Assembly: GCA_020355945.1 (NCBI GenBank)
Contig: CP070627.1
Location: 4,559,369-4,577,958 of the forward strand
Origin: Candidatus Aminicenantota bacterium
Lineage (GTDB): Bacteria > Acidobacteriota > Aminicenantia > UBA2199
Direction of reading: 5' to 3'
Length of the DNA stretch: 18,590 nucleotides
The notes below the pieces were generated by a model. It saw nothing but the letters and a program-made list of their open reading frames with translations. It was not told where the DNA came from and did not search any database. Shown here piece after piece: positions 7,205-14,786 of the stretch. Position numbers and translations under genes: made by a program. Numbering within the stretch: position 1 is the first letter of the stretch; every line of letters begins with the position of its first letter.

Positions 7205-7220
7205 TGAGTAAAACTACTCA
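7205..7220. promoter_or_regulatory. 16-base dyad next to a -35 box
   Basis: TGAGTA (7205-7210) and TACTCA (7215-7220) are perfect inverted repeats separated by AAAC. The dyad touches the outer edge of the TTGACA box of the minus-strand microprotein promoter, a usual position for an activator or repressor site. No regulator gene is nearby. Confidence 0.35.
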
Positions 7221-7230
7221 AATTTTATTT

Positions 7231-7391
7231 TTAGCCACCAGGTTACACGAAGCAGGGGGCGCCCTCAGCCCAAGAAAACTTTGCCTGGCACCAAAATCGC
7301 CAAAATCCACTCGCGGCGGGGCTTGACCACAAACGGCAGCTAACGTATAATTGATTCCTTTTTAAAAACCCTGTCTCTTTGTCTTTGTGGC
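7231..7391. repeat. AGCCAC...GTGGC-bounded segment
   Basis: The left end AGCCACCAGGTTACACGAAG (7232-7251) and the right end CTCTTTGTCTTTGTGGC (7375-7391) are imperfect inverted copies of the same motif. They resemble the ends of the inverted repeat at 14700-14786. About 120 bases of GC-rich sequence without a convincing gene lie between. The right end runs up to the ribosome site of the glycosyltransferase gene, so it forms part of that gene's leader. Confidence 0.45.
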
Positions 7392-7407
7392 AAAAAAAGG
7401 AGAAGCT

Positions 7408-9855
7408 ATGATAAAAACATGGCGTTTGAAAAAAGTAGAAATCATCGTGGCAGTGTTCATTCTCCTGTTTTCCATGGGTTTGCGCATCAATGCCCCAAGA
7501 GCAGACCTTCCCTCCCACATCACCTTCAGCGGCAGCATCCTCACAGATGAAGGCAACCAATGCCATAACTCCAGGAGTAAAACCCTCTACGACCAATGGT
7601 ACCCGGATGACTGGCGAATCACCAACTATAATCCCATTCTACCCTGGATCAAATACGGCATTTTTAAAATCTTCGGCGTCGGCCTGCTGCAAATGCGACT
7701 GGTTAATTATCTATTTGCGGGACTCTCCCTGCTTTTCTTTTTCCTCACCTTGAAATCCTATTTCCAGCAAAATTTCAAATTTGCCCTACTGGGAACTCTT
7801 TTGTTGGGGTTCAATTTTCTCTACGTCATGTACAACAAAATCGGCACCTTTGAAACCTCCATTATCTTCTGGGTCATATTAACCCTCTATTTCCTTGAAA
7901 AATATCGGGGGGAAAGAAAGAGCATATTTCTTATCCTGGCCGGTGCTTCCACCTTTATGACTTTTATTTTCAAATCCATCATGGCCTACGCCTTACCCCT
8001 GCCTTTTGTCGCTTATATCCTGGTATACCTGTTTAATAAGCCGGATGAAGAAAAAATTTCAATAAAAAAAGGGATACTCAATATCTTTTTTATCCTCCTG
8101 GGAATATTGATTTTATTTATTCCCTGGTATCTCTTCCACTATCTGCCCAATAAGGAATGGATCATCAGCGCCCCGGGTCAGTATATGGAAAATTTGATGT
8201 TCCCCGGGAGTTTGGAAAAAGCCTTTCGCAATTTTCTCGCCTTTCCCTGGAAAAACCAATTCTATAAAATGCCTATTGTGTGGTTGAGTGCGATTCTTTA
8301 CGTTCCGTTGTTTTTCAGGCGCTTGCTGCGCAAAGAAGCAAAAATGACAGAAATCGGTTATACACTTTTCTTCTTTGCTCATACCGCTGTATTTCTCATT
8401 ATGTCCTACCGCCCCACCCGTTATTTTATCCCGGTAATACCCGCCATGGTGTTTATGACAGTGGTGCTGTGGCAACGATGGGCATCAATATCATCATCCC
8501 CGGAAAAACCTGTCTCTTATGGGTATATAGAAAAATCAGTGATTTTTATCGTGGACATCCTGTGGCTTTCCCTGGCTGCCTACTTCTGCTTGATTCCCCT
8601 GTTTACCCGCTATTTCCTATCAATCCCCCGCCCCCCATTCTCTATTTTTTATTTCATTGTTTCGGCGATCCTGGTGGCGGTGGTTTATTTGATAAAATCT
8701 CTTTACCGGCAATACGTATGGAAACCATTGAAACCCAAATACCTGCTTATCCCTTTAATCGTACTAATGATCGTGGTTTCCCTGGTTATTAACATGAGTT
8801 ATTATTGGCAGTGGAACGCCGATAAAACCTATGTCATCCGGGATATTTCCCGCGAATTGGGAGAAAAGCTGGAGGATGCCTATATCGGGGGAATGACTTC
8901 AACAGTGGCAGTAATGGAAAACCGGCACAAAGCCCTGTGGCTTTACCCCGATTTTGTCAATTGGGATGCCCATACCTTTGAAAAATACCCCTTAACCCAT
9001 GCACTGTTGGGCACTGATGTCAGCAAAGAAATCATTCATTTTTTCAACCAGTGGCCGGAACGCATGAAGCGGGCAAAACTTTTGACAGTCTACCCTTTAA
9101 AAAATTACTTTTTGCACCTATATTCCTTTGTGGGCCCCTATATCAGTCATTGCACCATAGAAAACGGCCAAAAATATCGATTGAAAGTGGTGAATCCATC
9201 AAAGCGATTGGTTAAAACCAGGGTTGGAGAGGTTTATTATTTTAAGAAAAAACCGGGTGAGAAATCACAAGAACCGGCTTTCCGGGTTTATAAAGGGCAG
9301 CAGGTATTTACATTAGCACCCGGTGAAAATGAGATGGTAATCCTGGTAAAAGAACCGCCGGGAAGTAATGCCGCCTCACTGCTTTTTTACCTGGATTATC
9401 CCCATCCGTTTGGAAAAGATAAACTCAGGTATGAGGGTGAAAATTTCCCGGGAAAAATCGGATTCAACAAAAGAGACCGCAGCGCTTCCCATGGTTATAC
9501 CCGGTATTTTGACCGTGCTCGCCAGGTGCCGGGATTTTTAAGCTATGGTCCGGCTGTACCCTATGCCAGGGGATTTTTAATTGCGGATTTCAAATTGAAA
9601 TTTGCTAACTTAAAAACAAAGCTCAGGCCTATTTGTCGATTGGACATTTATTCCTATCAAGATAACGGTCCGGTGGCAGAAGGGGTGATTAAACCCGCGG
9701 ATATAAAGAAAAACAAGACGCATATCTATCGGCTTTATACCATCATACCGGGGACAAAAAAGTTGGAATTCCGCATTCAAACGGAAAAGTGGGCGGATAT
9801 TTCTTTTGATTATATTGATGTAACATACTATCAGGGCTATGTTGTGAATTTTTAG
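7408..9855 (+). CDS. GT39-type (ArnT/PMT-like) membrane glycosyltransferase
   Basis: The ATG at 7408 is chosen over an upstream in-frame GTG (7387) because AGGAG lies six bases before it; the protein is then 815 residues. It begins with a cytoplasmic basic stretch and a first membrane segment (about 10-26). An exterior loop with acidic residues follows (ILTDEGNQCHNSRS, Asp47-Glu48), as in GT-C glycosyltransferases that use polyprenyl-phosphate sugars. About ten more hydrophobic segments extend to about residue 475, including LVNYLFAGLSLLFFFLTL and GILNIFFILLGILILFIPWY. The C-terminal 340 residues look like an exterior soluble domain, mostly beta. The likely role is transfer of a sugar from a lipid carrier to a protein, lipid or glycan on the outer face of the inner membrane; donor and acceptor are unknown. 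It stands alone, with a palindromic repeat after its stop. Family call good, specificity unknown. Confidence 0.75.
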   Translation: MIKTWRLKKVEIIVAVFILLFSMGLRINAPRADLPSHITFSGSILTDEGNQCHNSRSKTLYDQWYPDDWRITNYNPILPWIKYGIFKIFGVGLLQMRLVNYLFAGLSLLFFFLTLKSYFQQNFKFALLGTLLLGFNFLYVMYNKIGTFETSIIFWVILTLYFLEKYRGERKSIFLILAGASTFMTFIFKSIMAYALPLPFVAYILVYLFNKPDEEKISIKKGILNIFFILLGILILFIPWYLFHYLPNKEWIISAPGQYMENLMFPGSLEKAFRNFLAFPWKNQFYKMPIVWLSAILYVPLFFRRLLRKEAKMTEIGYTLFFFAHTAVFLIMSYRPTRYFIPVIPAMVFMTVVLWQRWASISSSPEKPVSYGYIEKSVIFIVDILWLSLAAYFCLIPLFTRYFLSIPRPPFSIFYFIVSAILVAVVYLIKSLYRQYVWKPLKPKYLLIPLIVLMIVVSLVINMSYYWQWNADKTYVIRDISRELGEKLEDAYIGGMTSTVAVMENRHKALWLYPDFVNWDAHTFEKYPLTHALLGTDVSKEIIHFFNQWPERMKRAKLLTVYPLKNYFLHLYSFVGPYISHCTIENGQKYRLKVVNPSKRLVKTRVGEVYYFKKKPGEKSQEPAFRVYKGQQVFTLAPGENEMVILVKEPPGSNAASLLFYLDYPHPFGKDKLRYEGENFPGKIGFNKRDRSASHGYTRYFDRARQVPGFLSYGPAVPYARGFLIADFKLKFANLKTKLRPICRLDIYSYQDNGPVAEGVIKPADIKKNKTHIYRLYTIIPGTKKLEFRIQTEKWADISFDYIDVTYYQGYVVNF

Positions 9856-9870
9856 TCACAGAGCAAAAAA

Positions 9871-9937
9871 TAATCAAAAGTTTTTGCGGAGAGTGGCGGG
9901 TACAGGGGGGCAGTTTTTTCAAAAAGCGCCCCCCTGG
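9871..9937 (+). repeat. Dispersed palindromic repeat, copy B
   Basis: Starts 16 bases after the glycosyltransferase stop. TAATCAAAAGTTTTTGCGG (9871-9889) matches copy A exactly. The hairpin CAGGGGGGC/GCCCCCCTG encloses the same AGTTTTTTCAAAAAGC interior as copy A. The right end found in copies A and C (CCGGAGGCAAA) is missing, so this copy is truncated or diverged there. No T tract follows the stem, so it is not a normal intrinsic terminator. The rest of the gap to 10091 holds the short tandem repeat at 10019-10053 and no gene. Confidence 0.75.
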
Positions 9938-10018
9938 TACTAAATTGCAATTTCGAACGTTTAGGGGGTTCTGAATTTCAATTTCAGGCGAAAAATAAGA
10001 GATAAAGATATATCATAG

Positions 10019-10053
10019 AGGTGAGCGGGTGAGCGGGTGAGCTTAACCGCTCA
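10019..10053 (+). repeat. 8-base tandem repeat with dyad
   Basis: GTGAGCGG is repeated at 10021-10028 and 10029-10036, with a partial third unit GTGAGC. The inverted partner CCGCTCA follows at 10047-10053. It lies about 40 bases upstream of the DUF4097 start and could fold in the mRNA leader or bind a protein. Confidence 0.45.
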
Positions 10054-10091
10054 GGAAGTTTGATAAAAAATAAAATATAAGGAGTTAAACA

Positions 10092-11006
10092 ATGAAACAT
10101 TTTAAATTATTCGGACAAAAAACATTATTATTGGTACTGATGTTATCGCTTCTCTTTTTAAATGTACAGGCCGGAGACAAAAAAGAGGTCAACAAAACGT
10201 TTAAACCCAAAGAGATTGTCGATATCAAAGTCGTCAGCGGTGACTGTGTTATCAAAAAAGGAAACAACAGCGAAATCAAGGTTCACCTGGTGTATACGTA
10301 TCCCCCTGACAAATTCGAACCTGTATTTGAAGAAAAAGGAAACACACTTATTTTAAAAGAAGAATTTCACAAAACCGAAGGGAAATGTAATATCCATGGA
10401 GAATCCCACTGGACAGTGACCGTACCGGAAAAAACAAACATTGAATTTAAAGCAGCTTCCGGTGACCTGGATGTGGCTGGTTTGAAGAGCAGCATATCGG
10501 CTAAATTAGCCTCCGGTGACGTTACGGTGAAGGATTTTAAAGGAAAGATCAAACTCAAAGCCGCCAGTGGTGAGCTCAATGTAAGTGATTCCACCGGTGA
10601 AATGACTGTAGGGGCAGCTTCCGGTGATATTGAACTCTCCAATGTAAAGGGCACCTTTAATGTCAAAGCAGCCAGCGGTGATATTGATGCATCCGGGATT
10701 GAATTTAATGAACCCAGCAATTTCGAAGCCGTATCCGGTGAAGTTCTCGTTAAACTTGCCAAAAGCAGCACTGTGGATTTGAACCTTAAAACGGTGTCGG
10801 GAGATATCACCCTGGATTACAATGGGAACCCGGTAAAGGGATATTTTAAATTTAAAGGCATGAAGGGCAATATTCACTCAGATATTCCTTTTGACAACAA
10901 AGAAGGCTCCAAATACAGCCCCTTTGTTAAAAAATATTTTAAAAAAGGTGATTCCCCGGAGATTACCCTTAAAGCAGTCTCAGGGGATTTAACCTTTAAA
11001 AAATAG
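10092..11006 (+). CDS. Secreted DUF4097-type beta-repeat protein
   Basis: The 304-residue protein has a start set by AAGGAG eight bases upstream. A signal peptide (MKHFKLFGQKTLLLVLMLSL...VQAG, cleavage near residue 28) is followed by a regular series of about nine repeats of roughly 20 residues, each with a V/A-S-G-D/E turn: VVSGD, AASGD, LASGD, AASGE, AASGD, AASGD, AVSGE, TVSGD, AVSGD. This is the hallmark of the DUF4097 'putative adhesin' family, which is expected to form a parallel beta-helix-like stack. The repeats begin at about residue 50 and run to the very C-terminus (AVSGDLTFKK). No catalytic residues are seen. It is probably a periplasmic or surface protein. Family members often sit near envelope-stress regulators, but none is seen here. 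A terminator-like hairpin follows. Confidence 0.8.
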   Translation: MKHFKLFGQKTLLLVLMLSLLFLNVQAGDKKEVNKTFKPKEIVDIKVVSGDCVIKKGNNSEIKVHLVYTYPPDKFEPVFEEKGNTLILKEEFHKTEGKCNIHGESHWTVTVPEKTNIEFKAASGDLDVAGLKSSISAKLASGDVTVKDFKGKIKLKAASGELNVSDSTGEMTVGAASGDIELSNVKGTFNVKAASGDIDASGIEFNEPSNFEAVSGEVLVKLAKSSTVDLNLKTVSGDITLDYNGNPVKGYFKFKGMKGNIHSDIPFDNKEGSKYSPFVKKYFKKGDSPEITLKAVSGDLTFKK

Positions 11007-11015
11007 CAGTATTAC

Positions 11016-11064
11016 GGGGCAGGCAAAAATAAGGTATTTGGCAGGTCGCAAGCCTGCCCCTTTT
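11016..11064 (+). terminator. Terminator-like hairpin after the DUF4097 gene
   Basis: A perfect 9-base-pair stem, GGGGCAGGC (11016-11024) and GCCTGCCCC (11052-11060), is followed by TTTT, ten bases after the stop codon. The 27-base loop is longer than usual and the T tract is short. It runs straight into repeat copy C. Confidence 0.5.
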
Positions 11065-11140
11065 GCCTCCGGCAGCCAGGGGGAAGGCGCATAGCGCATG
11101 GCGCTTTGCGCATAACCCCCCGCAAAAGCTTTTGATTAAA
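11062..11140 (-). repeat. Dispersed palindromic repeat, copy C (inverted)
   Basis: Read on the minus strand it starts TAATCAAAAGCTTTTGCGGGG and ends TGCCGGAGGCAAA, matching the ends of copy A. The interior sequence differs completely but again forms a long hairpin: GGGGG/CCCCC outside, GCGCA/TGCGC and AGCGC/GCGCT inside. Conserved ends with a changed yet still paired interior suggest selection on structure or a modular mobile element. Confidence 0.7.
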
Positions 11141-11194
11141 CAAAAAAGCCCTTCTCGATGGCCGAACGGCCTAAATATGTTGCCAATCATGGGC

Positions 11195-11222
11195 TTGACA
11201 TCAGGAAATAAACCTGTAAACT
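11195..11222 (+). promoter_or_regulatory. Promoter of the methyltransferase gene
   Basis: Perfect TTGACA (11195-11200), 16-base spacer, TAAACT (11217-11222, 4 of 6). The start near 11229 gives a leader of about 36 bases. Confidence 0.45.
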
Positions 11223-11264
11223 GGTAACATTACAAAACAATATTTTTCTAAGTATTTATAGAAA

Positions 11265-11921
11265 ATGAAAGAAAATTTACAGGAACGAATCGACCAGGCC
11301 TATAAACAAATTAAACACATTTACAAGAAAAAAGGTTTACTTCAATCCTTTTATACCTCTTACCGCCTGCGCACATGCCCCATTAAACGCATTTTTCACC
11401 TGATCCCCGAAGGGAAACATTATATCGATGTGGGCTGCGGATATGGCTTCATATCCCTGTGGACTGCCCTGGTATTTCCCAAAGCCAATGTCATTGGCAT
11501 GGATATCATCCCCTCCAGGATTCAATTGGCCGATCGACTGATACCAGGGGCAAACATCAAAAATCTCAAATTCCTGGTGAAAGACATTACCAAAGAAACC
11601 ATTGAAGATTCGGAAATCATTTTGTTGATTGATCTGTTTCATCATGTCCCCTTTGAAAATCAACTCCCCTTCCTTGGGCAGTGCATTGATAAAACACCCA
11701 AAGGCGGGTATATTGTTTTTAAAGATATTGATCGGAAACCCTGGTGGAAATTTCGATTTAATTATATCCAGGATTTTTTGTTTACCGGTCAGAGGACGTA
11801 TTGTCGGGATAAAGATGAGTACATGAGATTTTTCAAGAAGAATGGTTTTGAGGCAGAGTATTTTGATTTGAAAAAGGGTTATGCTTATGCGCATTACCTG
11901 ATCCGGGTAAAAAAAGTATAA
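11265..11921 (+). CDS. Class I SAM-dependent methyltransferase
   Basis: The 218-residue protein has a Rossmann-fold methyltransferase core. Motif I is YIDVGCGYG (53-61, the SAM-binding glycine loop). The acidic residue at the end of strand 2 is in VIGMD (Asp80). The strand-4 region is IILLIDLFHHVPF (118-130), where D-x-x-H-H resembles small-molecule O- or C-methyltransferases. The N-terminal 40 residues are basic and helical. The substrate is not recognisable. The ATG has no clear Shine-Dalgarno sequence (A/T-rich upstream), so the start is less certain than for its neighbours, but nothing else in frame fits better. It appears to be a single-gene unit with a promoter at 11195-11222 and a strong terminator at 11925-11955, convergent with the amidohydrolase gene. 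Confidence 0.75.
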   Translation: MKENLQERIDQAYKQIKHIYKKKGLLQSFYTSYRLRTCPIKRIFHLIPEGKHYIDVGCGYGFISLWTALVFPKANVIGMDIIPSRIQLADRLIPGANIKNLKFLVKDITKETIEDSEIILLIDLFHHVPFENQLPFLGQCIDKTPKGGYIVFKDIDRKPWWKFRFNYIQDFLFTGQRTYCRDKDEYMRFFKKNGFEAEYFDLKKGYAYAHYLIRVKKV

Positions 11922-11924
11922 TTT

Positions 11925-11955
11925 AGCCACAAAGCATAGAAACAGTGGCTTTTTT
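11925..11955 (+). terminator. Intrinsic terminator of the methyltransferase gene
   Basis: AGCCAC (11925-11930) pairs with GTGGCT (11945-11950) across a 14-base loop, followed by TTTTT. It starts four bases after the TAA stop and ends next to the stop of the convergent amidohydrolase gene. The stem uses the same AGCCACAAAG motif as the repeats at 7231-7391 and 14700-14786. Confidence 0.65.
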
Positions 11956-11956
11956 A

Positions 11957-13162
11957 CTATTCTTTGCGAATGATAACGCCTTCGTGAATTACCAGGCGTA
12001 CCTTTGTCAACGATTGTAAATCTTCCAGGGGATTACCCTCCACAACGAGAACATCAGCCAATTTCCCCGGTTGCAATGTACCCAGTTCATCTTCGAGATT
12101 GCATACGTGAGCTGCATTGCGTGTTGCAGCCACAATAATTTGCATGGGAGTCATCCCGGTCTCTCGCATCAGTTGGATTTCCTTAATAGGCATGCCCACT
12201 TGAACACCGGGTAGAGAACCGGAATCATTACCCAATGCCACTTCCCCACCAGCCTTGATAAAACGCCGGAAAGCATCTATCCCCCTTTCTCTGAAAGAGG
12301 GTGGTGTGGCTTCAAGTGTTGGTATCCAGTAAATCCCGGACTTGACTATTCGCTGGATGAGCGCATCGGATTTTTTTCCAAAGCTAGCCAGGTGGTTGAC
12401 GTCATCCACACCGGCATCTAAAGCAATACGCAGTCCATGGGCACTGATGACATGGGCGGCCACTGGTTTACCTCGCTGATGGGCGGTTTTAACAATAGCA
12501 GCCACTTCCTCCCGGGAAAGGACCGGGTTTAATGGCGAATTCAAACCGATCTTGATCACATCTGCGCCGTCATCAACCAGTTGATTGACTTTTTCCATGG
12601 CATCTTTAGGGGAAGTTACAATTAAAGAAACCTCTTTTATGAATCCCTTTGGAACAGTAAAAACCGGCCCGGCCACCACTACCCGGGCACATTTCGGATT
12701 GGTACGCAGTTTATCACGCAAAGTAAACCACGGCAAATCAGCAGCCGCAGCCAAATCCCGCACAGTGGTCACCCCTTCCCGTGCCCAGGTTTCCAGGAGA
12801 CTTTCATTGTATTTGCTGTGAACGTGGGTATTGATGAACCCGGGAAGTATCGTACCCCCGGGAAATGAGATAATTTGTGCATTTCCAGGTATCTCTATTT
12901 CTTTACGGGGTCCTACTGCTGCAATACGTTTACCTTTAATCACAACGGCAGCATCTAGCACCGGTTCGGCACCAGTACCGTCAATGAGCGTGCCGGTGAG
13001 CACCACAGGAATCCCTGCAGAGGGTCGGGCATCTTCTATGGTCCGGGCAGGGGATTGAGCAGCCGCAGGTGGTTCTTTCCCGGGCTTTTGATTGGAACAG
13101 GCACTAATCAATAGTAAAAAAAACAAAATTAAAAGGGGTATTAATTTTTGTTTTACATTCAT
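11957..13162 (-). CDS. Amidohydrolase-family lipoprotein
   Basis: The 401-residue protein starts at an ATG with GGAGG seven bases upstream. It has a lipoprotein signal peptide with lipobox ISAC (Cys22), so it should be anchored to a membrane facing the periplasm or outside. A metal-dependent TIM-barrel hydrolase of the imidazolonepropionase-like/prolidase-like group follows. The HxH motif is in GFINTHVHSKY (His113, His115); Lys204 in DVIKIGL is the probable bridging lysine; His237 in VAAHV and His257 in DVNHL are further ligands; Asp313 in ALGNDSG is the catalytic aspartate. The C-terminal GKLADVLVVEGNPL is the usual beta-sandwich signature. All expected metal ligands are present, so it should be active. 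Relatives cleave C-N bonds such as cyclic imides, dipeptides with C-terminal proline or other amides; the exact substrate cannot be told. It is the last minus-strand gene of the right-hand block, 411 bases from the preceding gene, so probably separately transcribed. Confidence 0.85.
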   Translation of the reverse strand: MNVKQKLIPLLILFFLLLISACSNQKPGKEPPAAAQSPARTIEDARPSAGIPVVLTGTLIDGTGAEPVLDAAVVIKGKRIAAVGPRKEIEIPGNAQIISFPGGTILPGFINTHVHSKYNESLLETWAREGVTTVRDLAAAADLPWFTLRDKLRTNPKCARVVVAGPVFTVPKGFIKEVSLIVTSPKDAMEKVNQLVDDGADVIKIGLNSPLNPVLSREEVAAIVKTAHQRGKPVAAHVISAHGLRIALDAGVDDVNHLASFGKKSDALIQRIVKSGIYWIPTLEATPPSFRERGIDAFRRFIKAGGEVALGNDSGSLPGVQVGMPIKEIQLMRETGMTPMQIIVAATRNAAHVCNLEDELGTLQPGKLADVLVVEGNPLEDLQSLTKVRLVIHEGVIIRKE

Positions 13163-13573
13163 TCGATTTCCTCCGGTTGCATATTAATTGGTGAAACATA
13201 AAACCATATAAATTGTACAACAGGAATGAAAAAAAATCGACCGTAAAGATGATATAAGACAACATTTTTATAGTTTTAGAGAATACCACCGGCAGAATGT
13301 CGGATTTTTTGAAATTGTTGAATGGGAATTTTGGGATGTATTATCGAAAATAGTAGACTCCCAATACGTTAATGAGCTGTTTGGTTCGAAAGATGCTCTT
13401 TTTGGTGCTTGCGATTCAAGGGGAAAAAAGCAAATAAAAACTTGCACATTTGCACGCACCGTCCCTCTTTTCTCTTGTTTGATGAGAACAAGGGTCACTT
13501 TTGCTGCTATCCTTTGAAATCATCTTATCAACCGGGTTCATAATTTCGCACCACATCCCGCGACACGGAGACT
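13163..13573. other. Long gap without a supported gene
   Basis: This 411-base stretch separates the amidohydrolase gene from the second propeller gene. A possible minus-strand promoter for the amidohydrolase has TACAAT at 13217-13212 with a poor -35 box. At 13289-13310 a plus-strand hairpin CCGGCA-GAA-TGTCGG (one G-U pair) is followed by A and six T's, although no plus-strand gene precedes it. A 76-codon minus-strand frame (13498-13268, GTG start, weak ribosome site) and a 95-codon stop-free plus-strand frame (13230-13514, no start codon) overlap here. Neither is convincing as a gene. Confidence 0.4.
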
Positions 13574-14674
13574 CTATTTAGGAAGGGAAATTTCGTATTT
13601 GGCGATTTTTCTTTCTCCCTCCATATCTTCCAAAATGACATACAAATGACCCTTCTTTAGGCATAACACATCTCCGAAACTGAGGCTGTTTGATATGGAT
13701 TCCCCTTCTCCGGGAGTAAATATACTATGATATAAATATTTCCCGTCAAGAGAAAAAATGTCGATGGGCTGGCTTTTCCAATGGGTGACGATATTGTTTA
13801 GAAAAATGAAGACCCGGCCGTCTTCTATCCAAATACGATTAAAATAGGTTAATTCATTAGAAAGATGTTTGACTGCGGCTTCACTTTCATGTTCCACCCG
13901 CGACCCCCGAAAATAATTATAAATAATCTTTTTCTTAAGGTCATTGGAGATTTTTGGCTGTTGCCGCTGCAGGGAAAACCGGTTAATCATGTTGCCATCA
14001 AGATCGATCATATTGATCTGATAAGAATCATCCATACCATAGTAAACCCGTTTGTTTTGGGGATCAAAACTTAATTGCAGCATCTTAGTAAATCCTGGTA
14101 TTGCAGCGATCATCCCGGACCTTGTCACCCTGGCCTCATATAATATGTCTTTTATGATCCGTTTTTTCCCGGTGTGAAGGTTCACATATTTTATTTGTAC
14201 ATTTTCTCGAACCGGCGGCGGGGCGGAAATATATTCGTTTTCATTGATAAAATAGTAAGGTATGATTCCAATACTGATGGAGTGGGTTTTGATATATTCC
14301 CCATTGTTTGAAAAATAGTGTAATTTAGCGGGGTAATCATAAATAACCAGTTTGTCCTTTACTGCAAAAATTAATCCTTCACGGGCGACTTCTCCGGGTC
14401 CCTGCCCTTTCTTTCCAAAGGTGGCTTTTAATTTTCCATTTTTATCAAGAATGTAATTCAAAGCGAACTTCTCATCGTAAATATAAACGATTTCGTCGTC
14501 TGATACGGTTATTATAGGAGAAACGATGGGATTTCCTCCTATTTCGGTAATCTCCCATACTTTCCGAGCCTTTAAATCCCAAACACCTTTTAAGGGTTTG
14601 TCAGGGTTGACCACTTCGGATAGTAGGGGAAATACAAAAAACAACCACACCACAAAAAATAATATTTTTTTCAT
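13574..14674 (-). CDS. Exported six-bladed beta-propeller protein (second paralog)
   Basis: The ATG at 14674 is preferred over one at 14707 because AAGGAG lies seven bases upstream and the product (366 residues) then begins with a clean signal peptide, MKKILFFVVWLFFVFPLLSE. The mature protein opens VVNPDKPLKGVWDLKARKVWEI, nearly the same as the paralog immediately upstream. It carries the conserved blade signature GKKGQGPGEV, then repeated strand pairs ending with DIFSLDGKYLYHSIFTPGEGE and GHLYVILEDMEGE. This fits the '6-bladed beta-propeller' family common in Bacteroidota and Aminicenantota, which usually are periplasmic or surface binding proteins without known catalysis. Separated from its paralog by a 110-base gap containing a long inverted repeat. 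No promoter was seen, so it may be co-transcribed with the upstream gene if the repeat allows read-through. Confidence 0.8.
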   Translation of the reverse strand: MKKILFFVVWLFFVFPLLSEVVNPDKPLKGVWDLKARKVWEITEIGGNPIVSPIITVSDDEIVYIYDEKFALNYILDKNGKLKATFGKKGQGPGEVAREGLIFAVKDKLVIYDYPAKLHYFSNNGEYIKTHSISIGIIPYYFINENEYISAPPPVRENVQIKYVNLHTGKKRIIKDILYEARVTRSGMIAAIPGFTKMLQLSFDPQNKRVYYGMDDSYQINMIDLDGNMINRFSLQRQQPKISNDLKKKIIYNYFRGSRVEHESEAAVKHLSNELTYFNRIWIEDGRVFIFLNNIVTHWKSQPIDIFSLDGKYLYHSIFTPGEGESISNSLSFGDVLCLKKGHLYVILEDMEGERKIAKYEISLPK

Positions 14675-14699
14675 TGTCTTTCTCCTTATAATGTTTTTT

Positions 14700-14786
14700 T
14701 TAGCCACGAAGTTACACGAAGGTACACGAAGTATTTTATAAAAGAAGATTCTCTTTCTTTGTGCCTCTTTGTGTATCTTTGTGGCT
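14700..14786. repeat. Imperfect inverted repeat between the two propeller genes
   Basis: The left arm AGCCACGAAGTTACACGAAG (14701-14720) and the right arm ending TTTGTGTATCTTTGTGGCT (14768-14786) are reverse complements with a few mismatches. Both arms extend into further ACACGAAG/CTTTGTG units. The right arm includes bases of the stop codon of the first propeller gene. The motif recurs at 7231-7391 and in the terminator at 11925-11955. It may be a REP-like or MITE-like element or act as a transcript-end structure. Confidence 0.65.

Noticed and set aside
8280..8792. 170-codon plus-strand frame inside the glycosyltransferase gene
   Set aside because: It is out of frame within a long intact membrane protein gene, and no start signal is visible.
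9905..9938. Hairpin of repeat copy B as intrinsic terminator of the glycosyltransferase gene
   Set aside because: The stem is strong but GGTACTAAATT follows instead of a T tract.
10019..10053. Tandem GTGAGCGG units as a CRISPR-like array
   Set aside because: The units are 8 bases, directly adjacent, and have no spacers.
10367..10810. 147-codon minus-strand frame with periodic SPEAA-like repeats
   Set aside because: The periodicity is the reverse reading of the SGD repeats of the DUF4097 protein.
11337..11930. 197-codon minus-strand open frame over the methyltransferase gene
   Set aside because: The other strand carries the intact SAM motif, promoter and terminator; the antisense frame has no ribosome site or motifs.
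13268..13498. 76-codon minus-strand frame with GTG start as a real gene
   Set aside because: The ribosome site is weak and distant, the product has no recognisable features, and the opposite strand is open over the same stretch.
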